Part shown: piece by piece, positions 17,447-25,971 of the stretch
Numbering within the stretch: position 1 is the first letter of the stretch
How the letters are laid out: each line of letters begins with the position of its first letter
From: an uncultured Gammaproteobacteria bacterium
GTDB taxonomy: Bacteria > Pseudomonadota > Gammaproteobacteria > Pseudomonadales > Pseudohongiellaceae
Length of the DNA: 50,814 bases
Direction of reading: 5' to 3'
NCBI GenBank assembly: GCA_913061515.1
Contig: CAJXSF010000020.1
Coordinates: forward strand, 1 to 50,814
Program-made: the position numbers and the translations under genes
Notes under the pieces: generated by a model
The model's input: the letters and a program-made list of their open reading frames with translations, nothing else
Database searches by the model: none
Told to the model about the DNA's origin: nothing

Positions 17447-18232
17447 ATGTCCGAGAACAAAAACCCTCACCAAGACTCCGACTCGCCAACAACGCATTTC
17501 GGCTATGAACAAGTCCCCGTGCAAGAAAAAGCGAAGCGAGTCGGCCAAGTATTTCATTCTGTGGCAGGCAAATACGATGTCATGAATGACCTAATGTCCT
17601 TAGGCAGCCATCGCTTAGTCAAACGCTTCACGGTAGAGCTCAGTGGTGTCCGTGCCGGTCATAAAGTACTTGATTTAGCAGGTGGAACAGGCGATTTTAC
17701 AATCCGCTTCTCTTCTTTGGTTGGCAAAACCGGACAAGTGGTATTGGCTGACATCAATGCCTCGATGCTACAAGTAGGACGTGATCGTCTAATCGACAAG
17801 GGGATCACTGACAATGTGCTATATAGCCAAGTCAATGCCGAACAACTCCCCTTCGCCCCAGGCACCTTCGACTGCGTGTGCATCGCTTATGGGCTGCGCA
17901 ACGTCACGGACAAAGAAGCAGCATTACGTTCGATGTACTCTGTGCTAAAGCCTGGCGGCCGTGTCATCGTGCTGGAGTTCTCAAAGCCTCGCAATGAACT
18001 AGTTAGCAAAGCCTACGACGGTTATTCGGCACTATGGCCAATCGTTGGCAAACTAGTCACCGGTGACGCTGATAGCTATCGCTACCTAGTTGAATCCATT
18101 CGCATGCATCCAGACCAAGATACGCTCAAGTCGATGATGGAAGACGCCGGTTTTTCGGACTGCAGATACCATGACGTGATGGGCGGCGTGTGCGCTATTC
18201 ACCTAGGCTTTAAAGCCTTAGACGCCGAGTAA
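17447..18232 (+). CDS. ubiE: Ubiquinone/menaquinone C-methyltransferase UbiE
   Basis: It transfers methyl from SAM to the quinone ring carbon in ubiquinone (and menaquinone) synthesis. The SAM-binding motif [12 protein letters not shown] lies at 74-84; the family signatures [18 protein letters not shown] (43-60) and VLEFSKP are present, and [19 protein letters not shown] marks the C-terminal UbiE block. The 261-residue length is about ten more than E. coli, in a polar N-terminal extension. It is 72 bp after the DUF971 gene and 8 bp before ubiJ, so it is probably co-transcribed with ubiJ. Confidence 0.97.
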   Translation: MSENKNPHQDSDSPTTHFGYEQVPVQEKAKRVGQVFHSVAGKYDVMNDLMSLGSHRLVKRFTVELSGVRAGHKVLDLAGGTGDFTIRFSSLVGKTGQVVLADINASMLQVGRDRLIDKGITDNVLYSQVNAEQLPFAPGTFDCVCIAYGLRNVTDKEAALRSMYSVLKPGGRVIVLEFSKPRNELVSKAYDGYSALWPIVGKLVTGDADSYRYLVESIRMHPDQDTLKSMMEDAGFSDCRYHDVMGGVCAIHLGFKALDAE

Positions 18233-18240
18233 GCGAAGGC

Positions 18241-18879
18241 ATGCCCATGAATGCTCTACTACGCTCAACCCTCTGCGCGCCAATAGAGGGGATCATCAAC
18301 ACCCTTCTCGCTCAGGACCCAAGCGCAATGGTAAAACTGCAGCGCTACAGCGGTAAGGTTGTTCGCTGCGAGTGCACCACTCCCATACGTTTCGAATGCT
18401 TTTTATTAGTAGAAGACGCCCGCATCGCACTTTTAAGCCTCTATGAAGGTGAGCCCGATGCCAGTCTCAGCGCAAGCGCCAGTGCATTTAGCAAAATAGC
18501 TATGAGTAGCTCGCAAACCGAAGCGCTGTTCTCGCCTGATATCGCCCTTAGCGGCGACACACACTTAATTCAGGCTCTGCATCAGATCATCGGCCAGCTA
18601 GAAATTGACTGGGAAGCGCACATGGCCGTGATTTTCGGCGATGTGGCTAGTCATCAACTCGGCAAAATATTGTCAAGCTCTGCGCGCTGGGCCACGCAAA
18701 GCAAGGAGGCTGTCCTCGCCAATGTTGAAGAGTATCTTCACGAAGAGGCGCAAATCCTTCCTAACAAAACCGAATTCGCACACTTTAGTGCTCGCCTAGA
18801 TGAACTCAAACTCTCTCTCGATCGTATTCAAGCAAGAACAGCGCGTCTGGACAAAGCCTTGGACGAAACGTCCTCCTAA
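18241..18879 (+). CDS. ubiJ: Ubiquinone biosynthesis accessory factor UbiJ
   Basis: UbiJ is a SCP2-domain, lipid-binding scaffold protein for the soluble ubiquinone-synthesis complex. The N-terminal SCP2-like domain (about 10-115) has LQRYSGKVVRCECTTP and a beta-rich pattern. The middle contains the family motif DWEAHMAVIFGDVASHQLGKIL (about 120-141). The C terminus (about 177-208) is a coiled coil with LDELKLSLDRIQARTARLDKAL. The 212-residue length is normal. It starts 8 bp after ubiE. In most relatives ubiB follows immediately; here a bufferin-like operon intervenes. Confidence 0.92.
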   Translation: MPMNALLRSTLCAPIEGIINTLLAQDPSAMVKLQRYSGKVVRCECTTPIRFECFLLVEDARIALLSLYEGEPDASLSASASAFSKIAMSSSQTEALFSPDIALSGDTHLIQALHQIIGQLEIDWEAHMAVIFGDVASHQLGKILSSSARWATQSKEAVLANVEEYLHEEAQILPNKTEFAHFSARLDELKLSLDRIQARTARLDKALDETSS

Positions 18880-18960
18880 ACTGTAACAACACGGCCTTTT
18901 ATAGCTCTAATTACGTATTGCAGGCTGTATAAGGGAACAGTGGCAAAGTGTCACAGAGCC

Positions 18961-18988
18961 TTGTATTCACCGAAAAGAGTAGGATAAT
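18961..18988 (+). promoter_or_regulatory. Candidate promoter of the bufferin-like operon
   Basis: TTGTAT (18961-18966) and GATAAT (18983-18988) are 16 bp apart, a fair sigma70 match, 53 bp before the bufA-like start. Just upstream, GTGGC-N5-GTCAC (18940-18954) forms an imperfect inverted repeat that could be an operator. An ECF-type promoter, known for some bufferin operons, was sought but not convincingly found. Confidence 0.4.
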
Positions 18989-19041
18989 CGAGTAATACCC
19001 CGTGCAAGCTAAAAATACGGGAAGGATCAGGAGAATTTACG

Positions 19042-19494
19042 ATGAAAACGACAGATGGCTTAAAACTAGCTTCCTCAGCCGCTGCACTATTACTAGCATC
19101 CGCGACACTCTCTGCAGGCACACATGCTGAAGAAGTCGCCACCCCAGTCAAGGTCAGCCAATGCCACGGTATCGAGGGCGTTGACGAGGTTGTTGGCTTC
19201 GCCAGTGGTCATGCCATGATTTCCAAAAGCTTCTGCAATAAATTGGGAGGCACTGAGGTTGACGCGCTAGAGTTTCCTGCCCAAGTACCAGCGCCAGTAG
19301 GCGTGCAAGTGGCCTATTGCAACGACCTGTTCAGCTGCAATACCTTCAGCGCCTGCAAGGGCAATGGTAATGATAACTGTGCGGGGCAGAACACCTGTCA
19401 CGGCATTGGTTTCGTCGCCATCTCATCAAGCGATATGAGCATCTCTGAACAGATGTGCGGCAAGCTTGGTGGCAACCTAATTAGCGCTCTTTAA
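19042..19494 (+). CDS. Bufferin-like (BufA2-type) Cys-rich RiPP precursor
   Basis: This 150-residue exported protein is the predicted substrate of the two downstream enzymes. A Sec signal peptide covers about 1-29 (cleavage near THA). The mature part has eight cysteines (41, 65, 93, 99, 105, 113, 119, 139). The central block, with ACKGNGNDNCAGQNTCHGIGFVA (104-126) in its core, resembles BufA2-type metallophores, whose cysteines are modified by a DUF692 oxidase. It lacks the EGKCG motif of DUF2282 (BufA1) precursors. Two copies of a module (CHGI...S..FC/MC.KLGG....AL) occur at 41-76 and 119-150, flanking the Cys-rich core, which is unusual. A strong AGGAG precedes the ATG. It is separated from bufB by 19 bp. 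Copper buffering is the known role of bufferins; for this protein it is inferred. Confidence 0.78.
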   Translation: MKTTDGLKLASSAAALLLASATLSAGTHAEEVATPVKVSQCHGIEGVDEVVGFASGHAMISKSFCNKLGGTEVDALEFPAQVPAPVGVQVAYCNDLFSCNTFSACKGNGNDNCAGQNTCHGIGFVAISSSDMSISEQMCGKLGGNLISAL

Positions 19495-19513
19495 ATCGCG
19501 ATTGGAGCACTCA

Positions 19514-20350
19514 ATGCTTGGCTACGGCCTCGGTCTGCGCAGCGTCCACTATGACTACGTGTTGACCCATTGGCCGACTGAGGTCGACTGGTTCGAGCTA
19601 ATCACCGAAAACTATCTAGCGCCAGGCGGCCGCCCTCGCGCTGTCATTAGGAAAATTCGCGAACACTACCCCGTGGTTCTTCATGGCCTTTCCTTCAATA
19701 TTGGGACGGATGAAGAGCCTGATTGGGATTATTTGCGGCAATTACGACAACTCAGTGATGAGATCCAACCTGAATGGGTATCAGACCACCTATGTTGGAC
19801 AGGCCTTGATGGCTACACATCTCACGACCTTCTACCGATCTCATACAATACTCAAAGCTTAGAGCACTGCGCATCGAAGATTGCCCAAATCCAAGACTTC
19901 TTGGGACGCAACATCGTCCTAGAGAACCCGTCGGTGTATATCGGGTTCCGCTCTAGCACCATGGGCGAGGCGCAGTTCATCAATGAATTGGTCAAGCGCA
20001 CTGGCTGCGAAGTCCTGCTCGACATTAATAATGTGTATGTTTCTGCATTTAATCTTGGGCTTGACCCCTATACGATCGTCGACACATTAAACCCTGCTGC
20101 GATCAGACAATTCCATTTGGCTGGCCACACCCACAACGGAAACCACATCATCGATACCCATGACCACCCCGTCAGCGACGAGGTGTGGAAGTTATACGCG
20201 CATGCTTGCAAGCGCTTTGGCCCCGTGACCACATTATTGGAACGAGACGATCACATTCCAGAGTTTCCAGAGCTTGTGCGCGAACTGCAACTTGCGCGAA
20301 AACTGCAAGAACAGACCCTCGCCCAGCTTCGCGAGCCAATACACGCGTGA
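19514..20350 (+). CDS. bufB: DUF692/MNIO family oxidase (BufB-like)
   Basis: This is a multinuclear non-heme iron oxidase of the MbnB/BufB family, predicted to convert precursor cysteines to thiooxazole or oxazolone groups in the cytoplasm before export. The TIM-barrel family pattern is strong: GYGLGLRSVHY at the N terminus, His57 in VLHGLSFN, DHL (91-93), Glu137 in ENPSVY, Asp170 in LLDINNVYVSAFN, His201/His205/His207 in HLAGHTHNG, DTHDHPV (214-220) and Glu243 in LLERDDHIPE. These supply the expected His/Asp/Glu iron ligands. ATG 19514 is preferred to TTG 19502 because GGAG lies 6 nt upstream. The 278-residue length is normal. Its stop overlaps the start of the DUF2063 gene (GTGA), as expected for an obligate pair. 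Confidence 0.93.
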   Translation: MLGYGLGLRSVHYDYVLTHWPTEVDWFELITENYLAPGGRPRAVIRKIREHYPVVLHGLSFNIGTDEEPDWDYLRQLRQLSDEIQPEWVSDHLCWTGLDGYTSHDLLPISYNTQSLEHCASKIAQIQDFLGRNIVLENPSVYIGFRSSTMGEAQFINELVKRTGCEVLLDINNVYVSAFNLGLDPYTIVDTLNPAAIRQFHLAGHTHNGNHIIDTHDHPVSDEVWKLYAHACKRFGPVTTLLERDDHIPEFPELVRELQLARKLQEQTLAQLREPIHA

Positions 20351-21201
20351 ACTGGAAAGAGGAACAAGCACGGTTTTGGAGTTGGATTAACCACCCCCAG
20401 GACCTGAACACCGACGCAAAAGCGATCGCCACCTTGCTGGCGCCCCACAGCCATATCAGCCAGGCACAAGCACTTTCGATCTATAATAATGCCTACCACC
20501 AACGTTTAGTCGATGTTTCTAGCGCTCTATTTCCAGTACTGTTCCATACCTTGGGTCGCGACCTCTATACCCAGCTATGGCTGGCCTATATGGCCGCCCA
20601 TCCTCCTAGGAACGGCCCAATACACAGAGTTGGCGAACACTTACACACATTTTTGCAACAACACCCGAAATTTGCCTCGTTACCGGCAGCAGCCGACATT
20701 GTGCAACTCGAATCCCACCTGACCTATCTGTTCGACAAAGCGGACGAGCCGGCTTACTCGCTCGCGGAATTGCAGGCATTGCCGCCGGACGACTGGGGCA
20801 AGATGCGCTGGCAAGCCAAGCAAGACTGGGCCCTGTTCCACAGCCACTTCGACCTAGAAAAATATTGGCGACAGATGCAAGAGTACATCGCGCAAGAGGG
20901 AGAACCAGGCAATACAAATTTCGCGATTGAGCCCTTGCCACAAGACACCGGTGGCCAGCCAAATTACCTAGTTCTGCGTCAAGCCTATCGCATGCAGTTC
21001 CAGCGAATTCGCCCAGAATTCGCCACGTTCCTGCAAGCGATAGAGCAAGAACAAGACTTCGCGCATATTTGCACTACTTTGGCGCACACCTATCCTGAAC
21101 ACGATATCCCAGCCCTGAGTTTACAACTACTACTACGCGCGATTGAGCTAGAACTTCTTTGCCAATCCACCCTCAAAGTGGCCCCCGAAGCCTTGTCGTA
21201 A
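20347..21201 (+). CDS. bufC: DUF2063 family protein (BufC-like)
   Basis: BufC-type proteins act with the DUF692 oxidase, probably recognising the precursor leader (established for bufferin systems). The N-terminal DUF2063 domain (about 4-95) has the typical ARFWSWINHP, then SIYNNAYHQRLVDVSSALFPVLFHTLG. The remainder is an alpha/beta domain as in related partners. The start is GTG 20347, overlapping the bufB stop as GTGA; an upstream in-frame extension to 20185 lies entirely within bufB in another frame and is rejected. The 284-residue length is typical. It ends the three-gene operon, and ubiB follows 118 bp later. Confidence 0.9.
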   Translation: MNWKEEQARFWSWINHPQDLNTDAKAIATLLAPHSHISQAQALSIYNNAYHQRLVDVSSALFPVLFHTLGRDLYTQLWLAYMAAHPPRNGPIHRVGEHLHTFLQQHPKFASLPAAADIVQLESHLTYLFDKADEPAYSLAELQALPPDDWGKMRWQAKQDWALFHSHFDLEKYWRQMQEYIAQEGEPGNTNFAIEPLPQDTGGQPNYLVLRQAYRMQFQRIRPEFATFLQAIEQEQDFAHICTTLAHTYPEHDIPALSLQLLLRAIELELLCQSTLKVAPEALS

Positions 21202-21319
21202 CTCGCGCTTAATGCTATCTTTGCCAGCCCTTATTACCCCAAATGTAAACTCCTGATATTTAAACAAATACTCAATAGTCTGCGTTCGCAAAGCCCCATG
21301 GCAAATTAAGGCTGAACCT

Positions 21320-22960
21320 GTGTCTCACATCCCTCGACTCCTAAAACTGCTTAACACCGCCGCTCGCTACAGACTCGATCAGGTGTCCGAGGAGCTCAGA
21401 CCGAAGGGATTGCCAGGATTCTTATTTCGCGTATGGAGCCTACCGTTTCGAGGGGCTGCAACACGCCAGCTGCCCCCAGAAACACGTCTGCGGCTCGCGC
21501 TAGAAGAGTTGGGCCCTATCTACATAAAATTCGGCCAACTTCTTTCGACCCGCCGCGACTTCCTGCCGCATCAACTCGCAGATGAACTGCAATCACTTCA
21601 AGACAAAGTCCCGGGCTTTACCAGCCCTAGCATTCAAGCAATCGTCGAAGAAGCACTGCAATGCCCGTGGCAAGAAGTCTTTGCTGAGCTAGATCAGCAA
21701 GCGCTTGCATCAGCCTCTGTCGCACAAGTGCATAGTGCACGTCTTCATAGCGGTGAAGAGGTCGTCGTCAAGGTGATACGGCCAGGGATCGACAAGATCA
21801 TCCGTGAAGATTTACAGGTTTTGCATTGGTTCGCTGGATTGATCGAACGCTTCGTCCCCGATGGCAAACGTCTGCATTCGAAAGAGGTTGTCGCCGATTA
21901 CGAGAAGATTATTGTCGACGAACTAAATCTCTTGGCAGAGGGTGCCAATGCCACACAGCTGCGGCGCAATTTTGAAAACTCCCCGTCACTTTATGTTCCC
22001 AAGGTCTATTGGGAGTATAGCCGCAGCAATGTCTTAGTGATGGAGCGTATCTATGGCACTCCAGTGGCTGACATTGCAGCCCTTGAAGCCCGCAATGTTA
22101 ATTTAAAGAAACTCGCAGAAACTGGCGTGGAGATATTCTTTACCCAAGTATTCACCCACAGTTTCTTTCATGCCGATATGCATCCAGGCAATATCTTTGT
22201 GGCCTTGCACAGTCCTGAGAACCCTCAGTACATCGCGATCGACTGTGCCATTATCGGCTCGCTTAGCCGTGATGATCAGCAATACCTTGCACGCAACTTG
22301 CTCGCCATCTTTAAGCGCGATTATCGCAAAGTGGCCGAACTGCACGTCGAATGTGGCTGGGTGCCCAAAGATACGAAAGTGCACGAGTTTGAATCTGCTA
22401 TGCGTTCAGTGTGCGAACCAGTCTTCGAAAAACCCCTAAAAGACATCTCTTTTGGCTACCTACTCGTACAATTGTTTAGCACTGCAGGGCGCTTCAATAT
22501 GGAGGTTCAACCCTCCCTCGTGCTATTGCAAAAAACCCTTCTCAATGTCGAAGGCCTAGGGCGTCAGCTCTACCCTGAGCTCGATCTATGGACCACAGCA
22601 CTGCCGTTCTTAGAGGACTGGAACCGTCGACGCATGCAGCCCAAAACGCTGTTTAACGCCCTGAAAGAAAACGTCCCTGACTGGATCGAGCAATTGCCTT
22701 ATTTGCCCGCACTGATGATCGATGCACTAACGCAGACCCAGCAGTTGAGCGCCATGAACCAGGCCATGCAGAAACGCTTAGACGACGCTGAACAGCGCAG
22801 CCGCGATCGACGCAAACGCAACTCAGTCGCCGCCGCCATCTTCCTTGGGATTGGCGTCATTGGCTTGTTCACGCCGATGCATGCACTGGTAGAGACTGTG
22901 CCCTGGTGGAGTCTATTAGGCTTTGCTGGCGCGGTTTACCTTTTGTGTTTTAGGCGCTGA
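21320..22960 (+). CDS. ubiB: Ubiquinone biosynthesis atypical kinase-like protein UbiB
   Basis: UbiB is a membrane-anchored ADCK/COQ8-type ATPase that supports ubiquinone synthesis, perhaps by extracting lipid precursors. Family marks are KxGQ (KFGQ, 70-73), the alanine-rich loop SASVAQVH (131-138), the nucleotide-binding lysine in VVVKVIRPG (Lys151), and the catalytic-loop equivalent HADMHPGNIF. Two hydrophobic helices end the protein (about 503-543). The 546-residue length matches E. coli. The start is GTG. It normally follows ubiJ directly; here the bufferin-like operon separates them, so ubiB may need its own promoter or read-through. hisI starts 18 bp downstream. Confidence 0.96.
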   Translation: MSHIPRLLKLLNTAARYRLDQVSEELRPKGLPGFLFRVWSLPFRGAATRQLPPETRLRLALEELGPIYIKFGQLLSTRRDFLPHQLADELQSLQDKVPGFTSPSIQAIVEEALQCPWQEVFAELDQQALASASVAQVHSARLHSGEEVVVKVIRPGIDKIIREDLQVLHWFAGLIERFVPDGKRLHSKEVVADYEKIIVDELNLLAEGANATQLRRNFENSPSLYVPKVYWEYSRSNVLVMERIYGTPVADIAALEARNVNLKKLAETGVEIFFTQVFTHSFFHADMHPGNIFVALHSPENPQYIAIDCAIIGSLSRDDQQYLARNLLAIFKRDYRKVAELHVECGWVPKDTKVHEFESAMRSVCEPVFEKPLKDISFGYLLVQLFSTAGRFNMEVQPSLVLLQKTLLNVEGLGRQLYPELDLWTTALPFLEDWNRRRMQPKTLFNALKENVPDWIEQLPYLPALMIDALTQTQQLSAMNQAMQKRLDDAEQRSRDRRKRNSVAAAIFLGIGVIGLFTPMHALVETVPWWSLLGFAGAVYLLCFRR

Positions 22961-22978
22961 CATAGCATACTAGCGCGC

Positions 22979-23392
22979 ATGAATTTAGCAGCAGAAACAG
23001 ACCTAAAAGCACCCTGGCTCGATGCCATCAAGTGGAATGAAGACGGCTTAGTCCCTGTTATCACACAAGACTATCTCAGTGGCCGAGTTCTTACCCACGC
23101 CTGGCTAAACAAAGAGGCGCTTGCATTGGCGCAACAAGAAGGGCGAGCAGTCTATTGGTCTCGCTCCCGAGCCAAATTATGGCGCAAGGGCGAAGAGTCC
23201 GGTTTTATTCAAAAGCTGCATGCTACGTATTTAGACTGCGATGGCGATACTGTCTGCTTCATGGTCGAACAAATTGGCGGAATTGCCTGCCATACAGGGC
23301 GCGAAAGTTGTTTTTATCGAAAGTTAGAAGATGAACAATGGCATAACGTTGACCCTGTTTTGAAAGACCCGAAGGCGATTTACGCAAAGTAA
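22979..23392 (+). CDS. hisI: Phosphoribosyl-AMP cyclohydrolase
   Basis: It opens the adenine ring of PR-AMP in histidine synthesis (third step), using zinc and magnesium. The single-domain form is evident: [34 protein letters not shown], then [28 protein letters not shown]. The Asp residues of DCDGD bind Mg, and three cysteines (in DCDGD, IACHTG and RESCF) bind zinc. The 137-residue length is typical. HisE is a separate gene 49 bp downstream, unlike the fused HisIE of enterics. Both sit between ubiB and tatA, the Pseudomonas-type arrangement rather than the his operon. Confidence 0.97.
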   Translation: MNLAAETDLKAPWLDAIKWNEDGLVPVITQDYLSGRVLTHAWLNKEALALAQQEGRAVYWSRSRAKLWRKGEESGFIQKLHATYLDCDGDTVCFMVEQIGGIACHTGRESCFYRKLEDEQWHNVDPVLKDPKAIYAK

Positions 23393-23441
23393 ACAGGCTT
23401 AAAACCTTGCCAGTTCACCACAAACGAGTTGCGAGTCACAA

Positions 23442-23777
23442 ATGAGTGATATATTGATAGAACTTGGGCGCATCCTAGAACAACGCAAACAAGCAGATGC
23501 CTCCAGTTCCTATGTTGCAAGCCTGCACCACAAAGGGCTTAACAAGATTCTTGAAAAAGTGGGAGAGGAAGCGACAGAAACGATCATCGCGGCTAAAGAT
23601 GTCGCAAGTACACAAGATCGAGAGTCGCTAGTGAAGGAAACGGCTGACCTTTGGTTTCACAGCATGGTGATGTTAAGCCATCTGGATCTCGGGCCAGAAG
23701 ATGTATTAGAAGAGTTGCGTAATCGGTTTGACATCTCTGGTCTGGCCGAAAAAGCAGCACGCAAACACACAAAGTAA
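23442..23777 (+). CDS. hisE: Phosphoribosyl-ATP pyrophosphatase
   Basis: It removes pyrophosphate from PR-ATP in the second step of histidine synthesis. The all-alpha MazG-like fold is indicated by [32 protein letters not shown], with the Mg-binding glutamates in GEEATE, and by [16 protein letters not shown], with Glu and Asp ligands. The 111-residue length is typical for a stand-alone HisE. It is co-directional with hisI and precedes tatA with a 60-bp spacer that contains a strong hairpin. Confidence 0.97.
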   Translation: MSDILIELGRILEQRKQADASSSYVASLHHKGLNKILEKVGEEATETIIAAKDVASTQDRESLVKETADLWFHSMVMLSHLDLGPEDVLEELRNRFDISGLAEKAARKHTK

Positions 23778-23784
23778 GAGTATA

Positions 23785-23823
23785 GGCTCTACCTGACACC
23801 CGTCACGGGTCGGTAGCATAGCC
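23785..23823 (+). other. Nested hairpin between hisE and tatA
   Basis: Three nested arms pair in order: GGCT (23785-23788) with AGCC (23820-23823), CTACC (23789-23793) with GGTAG (23812-23816), and ACCCGT (23798-23803) with ACGGGT (23805-23810). The structure ends directly before the tatA ribosome-binding site (TTGGAGG from 23826) and has no T-tract. It may modulate tatA translation or mark a processing site separating his and tat messages. Confidence 0.6.
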
Positions 23824-23837
23824 ATTTGGAGGCAGTA

Positions 23838-24074
23838 ATGGGTTTCGGTGGAATTGGAATTTGGCAATTAGTAATCATTTTGGTGATCGTCGTTATGTTG
23901 TTTGGCACGAAAAAGCTACGCAATCTTGGCTCCGACTTAGGCGGGGCTTTGAAAGGCTTTAAAAGCGCCATGAAAGACGAAGATGGCAAAGACGCTGAAG
24001 CGGACGATGACACCGTCGGCGATGCATCCGCAATGAAATCTGAGAAGACTGAGAAGCCTGACGCGAAAGATTGA
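23838..24074 (+). CDS. tatA: Sec-independent translocase subunit TatA
   Basis: TatA forms the size-adaptable pore of the twin-arginine export system in the inner membrane. A single N-terminal membrane helix (about 7-21, [16 protein letters not shown]) is followed by the invariant [14 protein letters not shown] motif and an amphipathic helix ([13 protein letters not shown]), then an acidic, disordered tail. The 78-residue length is normal. ATG 23838 is preferred to TTG 23826, which belongs to the Shine-Dalgarno TTGGAGG. It is the first gene of tatABC. The stop codon falls within a 13-bp tandem duplication. Confidence 0.96.
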   Translation: MGFGGIGIWQLVIILVIVVMLFGTKKLRNLGSDLGGALKGFKSAMKDEDGKDAEADDDTVGDASAMKSEKTEKPDAKD

Positions 24075-24093
24075 TGCGAAAGATTGATGCGAA
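24063..24093 (+). repeat. 13-bp tandem repeat across tatA stop
   Basis: GCGAAAGATTGAT occurs at 24063-24075 and again at 24076-24088, followed by GCGAA. The first copy contains the tatA stop codon TGA (24072-24074). The second copy lies just after it, so the duplication has no effect on the TatA protein. It looks like a recent slippage event. Confidence 0.85.
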
Positions 24094-24153
24094 CACTATT
24101 CGCGTATTTCACAACGCCTGTCTTATTTATTCACCTGATGCCGGAAAAAACTA

Positions 24154-24774
24154 ATGTTTGATATTGGTTTCATGGAGCTGATGCTGATCAGCATTGTGGC
24201 ACTGATTGTCATTGGACCGGAAAAACTCCCCGGGGCGATCAGAACCGCAACGCTATGGATTGGCCGCGCTAAACGTGGCTTCCAACAAGTGAAATCTGAG
24301 ATTGAGCGCGAAATCGACGCCGATGACATCAAGCGGCAGTTGCACAACGAAGCGATTCTTGCTGATCTAAAGAAAGTAAAAGACAAGGCCGATGCCTTAG
24401 TAGAAAACACCAAAAATACCATCAATGATGTCAATGCAGAGGTGAACACCACTCTGAAGAACGAAGAAGAAGAGCTTAAGAGCGCCGTTGCAGACAAACC
24501 GAAAAACACAGGCAAGAGCACTGCTAAAGCGCTTGAGACTCCCGCAGCTGCAATAGACGACCCCGCAAGCCTAGATGACCCAGAGGCCGAAACCGACATA
24601 GAGCAAGATGCTACCGCTGACACACCAAGCGATAAGGGCGACCAACCCGAAGACGATGGCCCAGCAGAAGATTTCTACAACAACCCTCCTTCAGGCACTA
24701 TCAAAGTGGAAGGCGGAGGCATTCGCCCTACTACTTCACTTGATGATGAAACAGATTCCGGACGCCGGTCATGA
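24154..24774 (+). CDS. tatB: Sec-independent translocase subunit TatB
   Basis: TatB forms with TatC the receptor for twin-arginine signal peptides. The N terminus [26 protein letters not shown] is diagnostic, with the membrane helix and the GPEKLP hinge. A long amphipathic/coiled region (about 35-110, rich in K/E/V/D) and a strongly acidic tail follow. At 206 residues it is longer than E. coli TatB (171) because of the disordered Asp/Glu/Pro tail (about 125-205). Its stop overlaps the tatC start (ATGA). Confidence 0.95.
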   Translation: MFDIGFMELMLISIVALIVIGPEKLPGAIRTATLWIGRAKRGFQQVKSEIEREIDADDIKRQLHNEAILADLKKVKDKADALVENTKNTINDVNAEVNTTLKNEEEELKSAVADKPKNTGKSTAKALETPAAAIDDPASLDDPEAETDIEQDATADTPSDKGDQPEDDGPAEDFYNNPPSGTIKVEGGGIRPTTSLDDETDSGRRS

Positions 24775-25532
24775 GCGACAAAGAACCCAGTGAAATAGGC
24801 GCTGACCTATCACTTATAGATCACCTAATTGAATTGCGCGACCGAATCTTGAAATCGGTATTAGCGATTTTCGTATTATTCCTGTCGTTATTTTATTTTT
24901 CTAACGACATCTATACCTTTGTGGCAACACCGTTATTGAACGTCTTACCTGAAAACATGGGCATGATTGCGATAGACCCAACATCGCCATTTTTCGCCCC
25001 GTTCAAACTGACATTTTATGTATCTCTATTTTTAGCAGCGCCTTATATTCTCTATCAGCTTTGGTCCTTCATTGCGCCTGGGCTTTATCAAAATGAGAAA
25101 GCGCTCGCGATCCCCCTGTTTGCCTCTAGCGTAATACTCTTTTACGCGGGCATCGCTTTTGCTTATTACGTCTTGTTTGGATTTGTTTTCGCCTTTTTTG
25201 TCTCGGTTGCACCAGATGGCATTTTGGTCACTCCCGACATCAACAGCTTCTTAAGTTTTGCTCTGACAATATTTTTTGCGTTCGGCATGGCATTTGAAAT
25301 CCCGATCGCCGTTTTTCTATTGATCTGGGCAGGCATAGTCGAGCCTGACGACCTGAGCTCCAAACGTCCTTATGTAGTCGTTGGCTGCTTTATTGTCGGC
25401 ATGCTATTAACGCCACCCGACCCCTTCACGCAATCTATGCTGGCACTGCCTATGTGGCTGCTATTCGAGATTGGCATTTTCTGCGGCCGCCTGATTAAGA
25501 AAAAACAAAAATCAGACGCGGAACAAGAATGA
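24771..25532 (+). CDS. tatC: Sec-independent translocase subunit TatC
   Basis: TatC is the six-helix inner-membrane core of the Tat translocase and first contact for RR signal peptides. Conserved features are [12 protein letters not shown] (about 14-25), the FFAPFKL motif (with the family-typical Pro), [16 protein letters not shown] in the first cytoplasmic loop, [22 protein letters not shown], and the [23 protein letters not shown] block (about 201-223). The 253-residue length is normal. The start overlaps tatB by 4 bp. It converges on dtd with a 1-bp gap, leaving no room for a dedicated terminator. Confidence 0.97.
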   Translation: MSDKEPSEIGADLSLIDHLIELRDRILKSVLAIFVLFLSLFYFSNDIYTFVATPLLNVLPENMGMIAIDPTSPFFAPFKLTFYVSLFLAAPYILYQLWSFIAPGLYQNEKALAIPLFASSVILFYAGIAFAYYVLFGFVFAFFVSVAPDGILVTPDINSFLSFALTIFFAFGMAFEIPIAVFLLIWAGIVEPDDLSSKRPYVVVGCFIVGMLLTPPDPFTQSMLALPMWLLFEIGIFCGRLIKKKQKSDAEQE

Positions 25533-25533
25533 A

Positions 25534-25971
25534 CTAAACGCGCAAAGTAAACGTCACTGGCCCGTCATTTTCTAGCGCCACTTTCATATCCGCTCCAAAA
25601 CTTCCTGCCTGCACCCGCACCGGCGACTGCCTTGCCTCGGCAAGCATATAGTCATAGAGCGCCTCAGCTTCATTAGGCGCCATGGCACTGGAAAACCCTG
25701 GGCGCATTCCTTTGTCAGTGGTAGCTGCTAAGGTAAATTGCGAAACAAGCAATAACTCTGCATTGATATCCAATAGCGACAAATTCATGCGCCCTTGTTC
25801 GTCTGCAAACACACGGTAGTTTAAGATTTTATGCAGAAGCTTATCGGCTTTGGCTTCAGTGTCTTCGCGCTCAATCCCGAGTAGAACAAGCAAGCCTTTA
25901 TCAATGCGCGCGCTGACCTCCCCGTCAATTGTCACTTGCGCCCAACTAGCGCGCTGTAGCAATGCGATCAT
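25534..25971 (-). CDS. dtd: D-aminoacyl-tRNA deacylase
   Basis: It hydrolyses D-aminoacyl-tRNAs (and Gly-tRNA-Ala), protecting translation in the cytoplasm. The family motif SQFTLAA (with catalytic Thr region) lies at about 77-83, followed by the conserved KGMRPGFSSA, and the C-terminal cross-dimer motif is DGPVTFTL. MIALLQRASWAQV is the family N terminus, so ATG 25971 is chosen. It overlaps the pip stop by 4 bp (ATGA), and the upstream extension lies within pip. The 145-residue length equals E. coli. It is translationally coupled to the upstream peptidase gene. Confidence 0.97.
   Translation of the reverse strand: MIALLQRASWAQVTIDGEVSARIDKGLLVLLGIEREDTEAKADKLLHKILNYRVFADEQGRMNLSLLDINAELLLVSQFTLAATTDKGMRPGFSSAMAPNEAEALYDYMLAEARQSPVRVQAGSFGADMKVALENDGPVTFTLRV

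Noticed and set aside
20185..20346. N-terminal extension of the DUF2063 gene
   Set aside because: The extension lies wholly within bufB in another frame, and GTG 20347 gives a GTGA overlap and the family N terminus.
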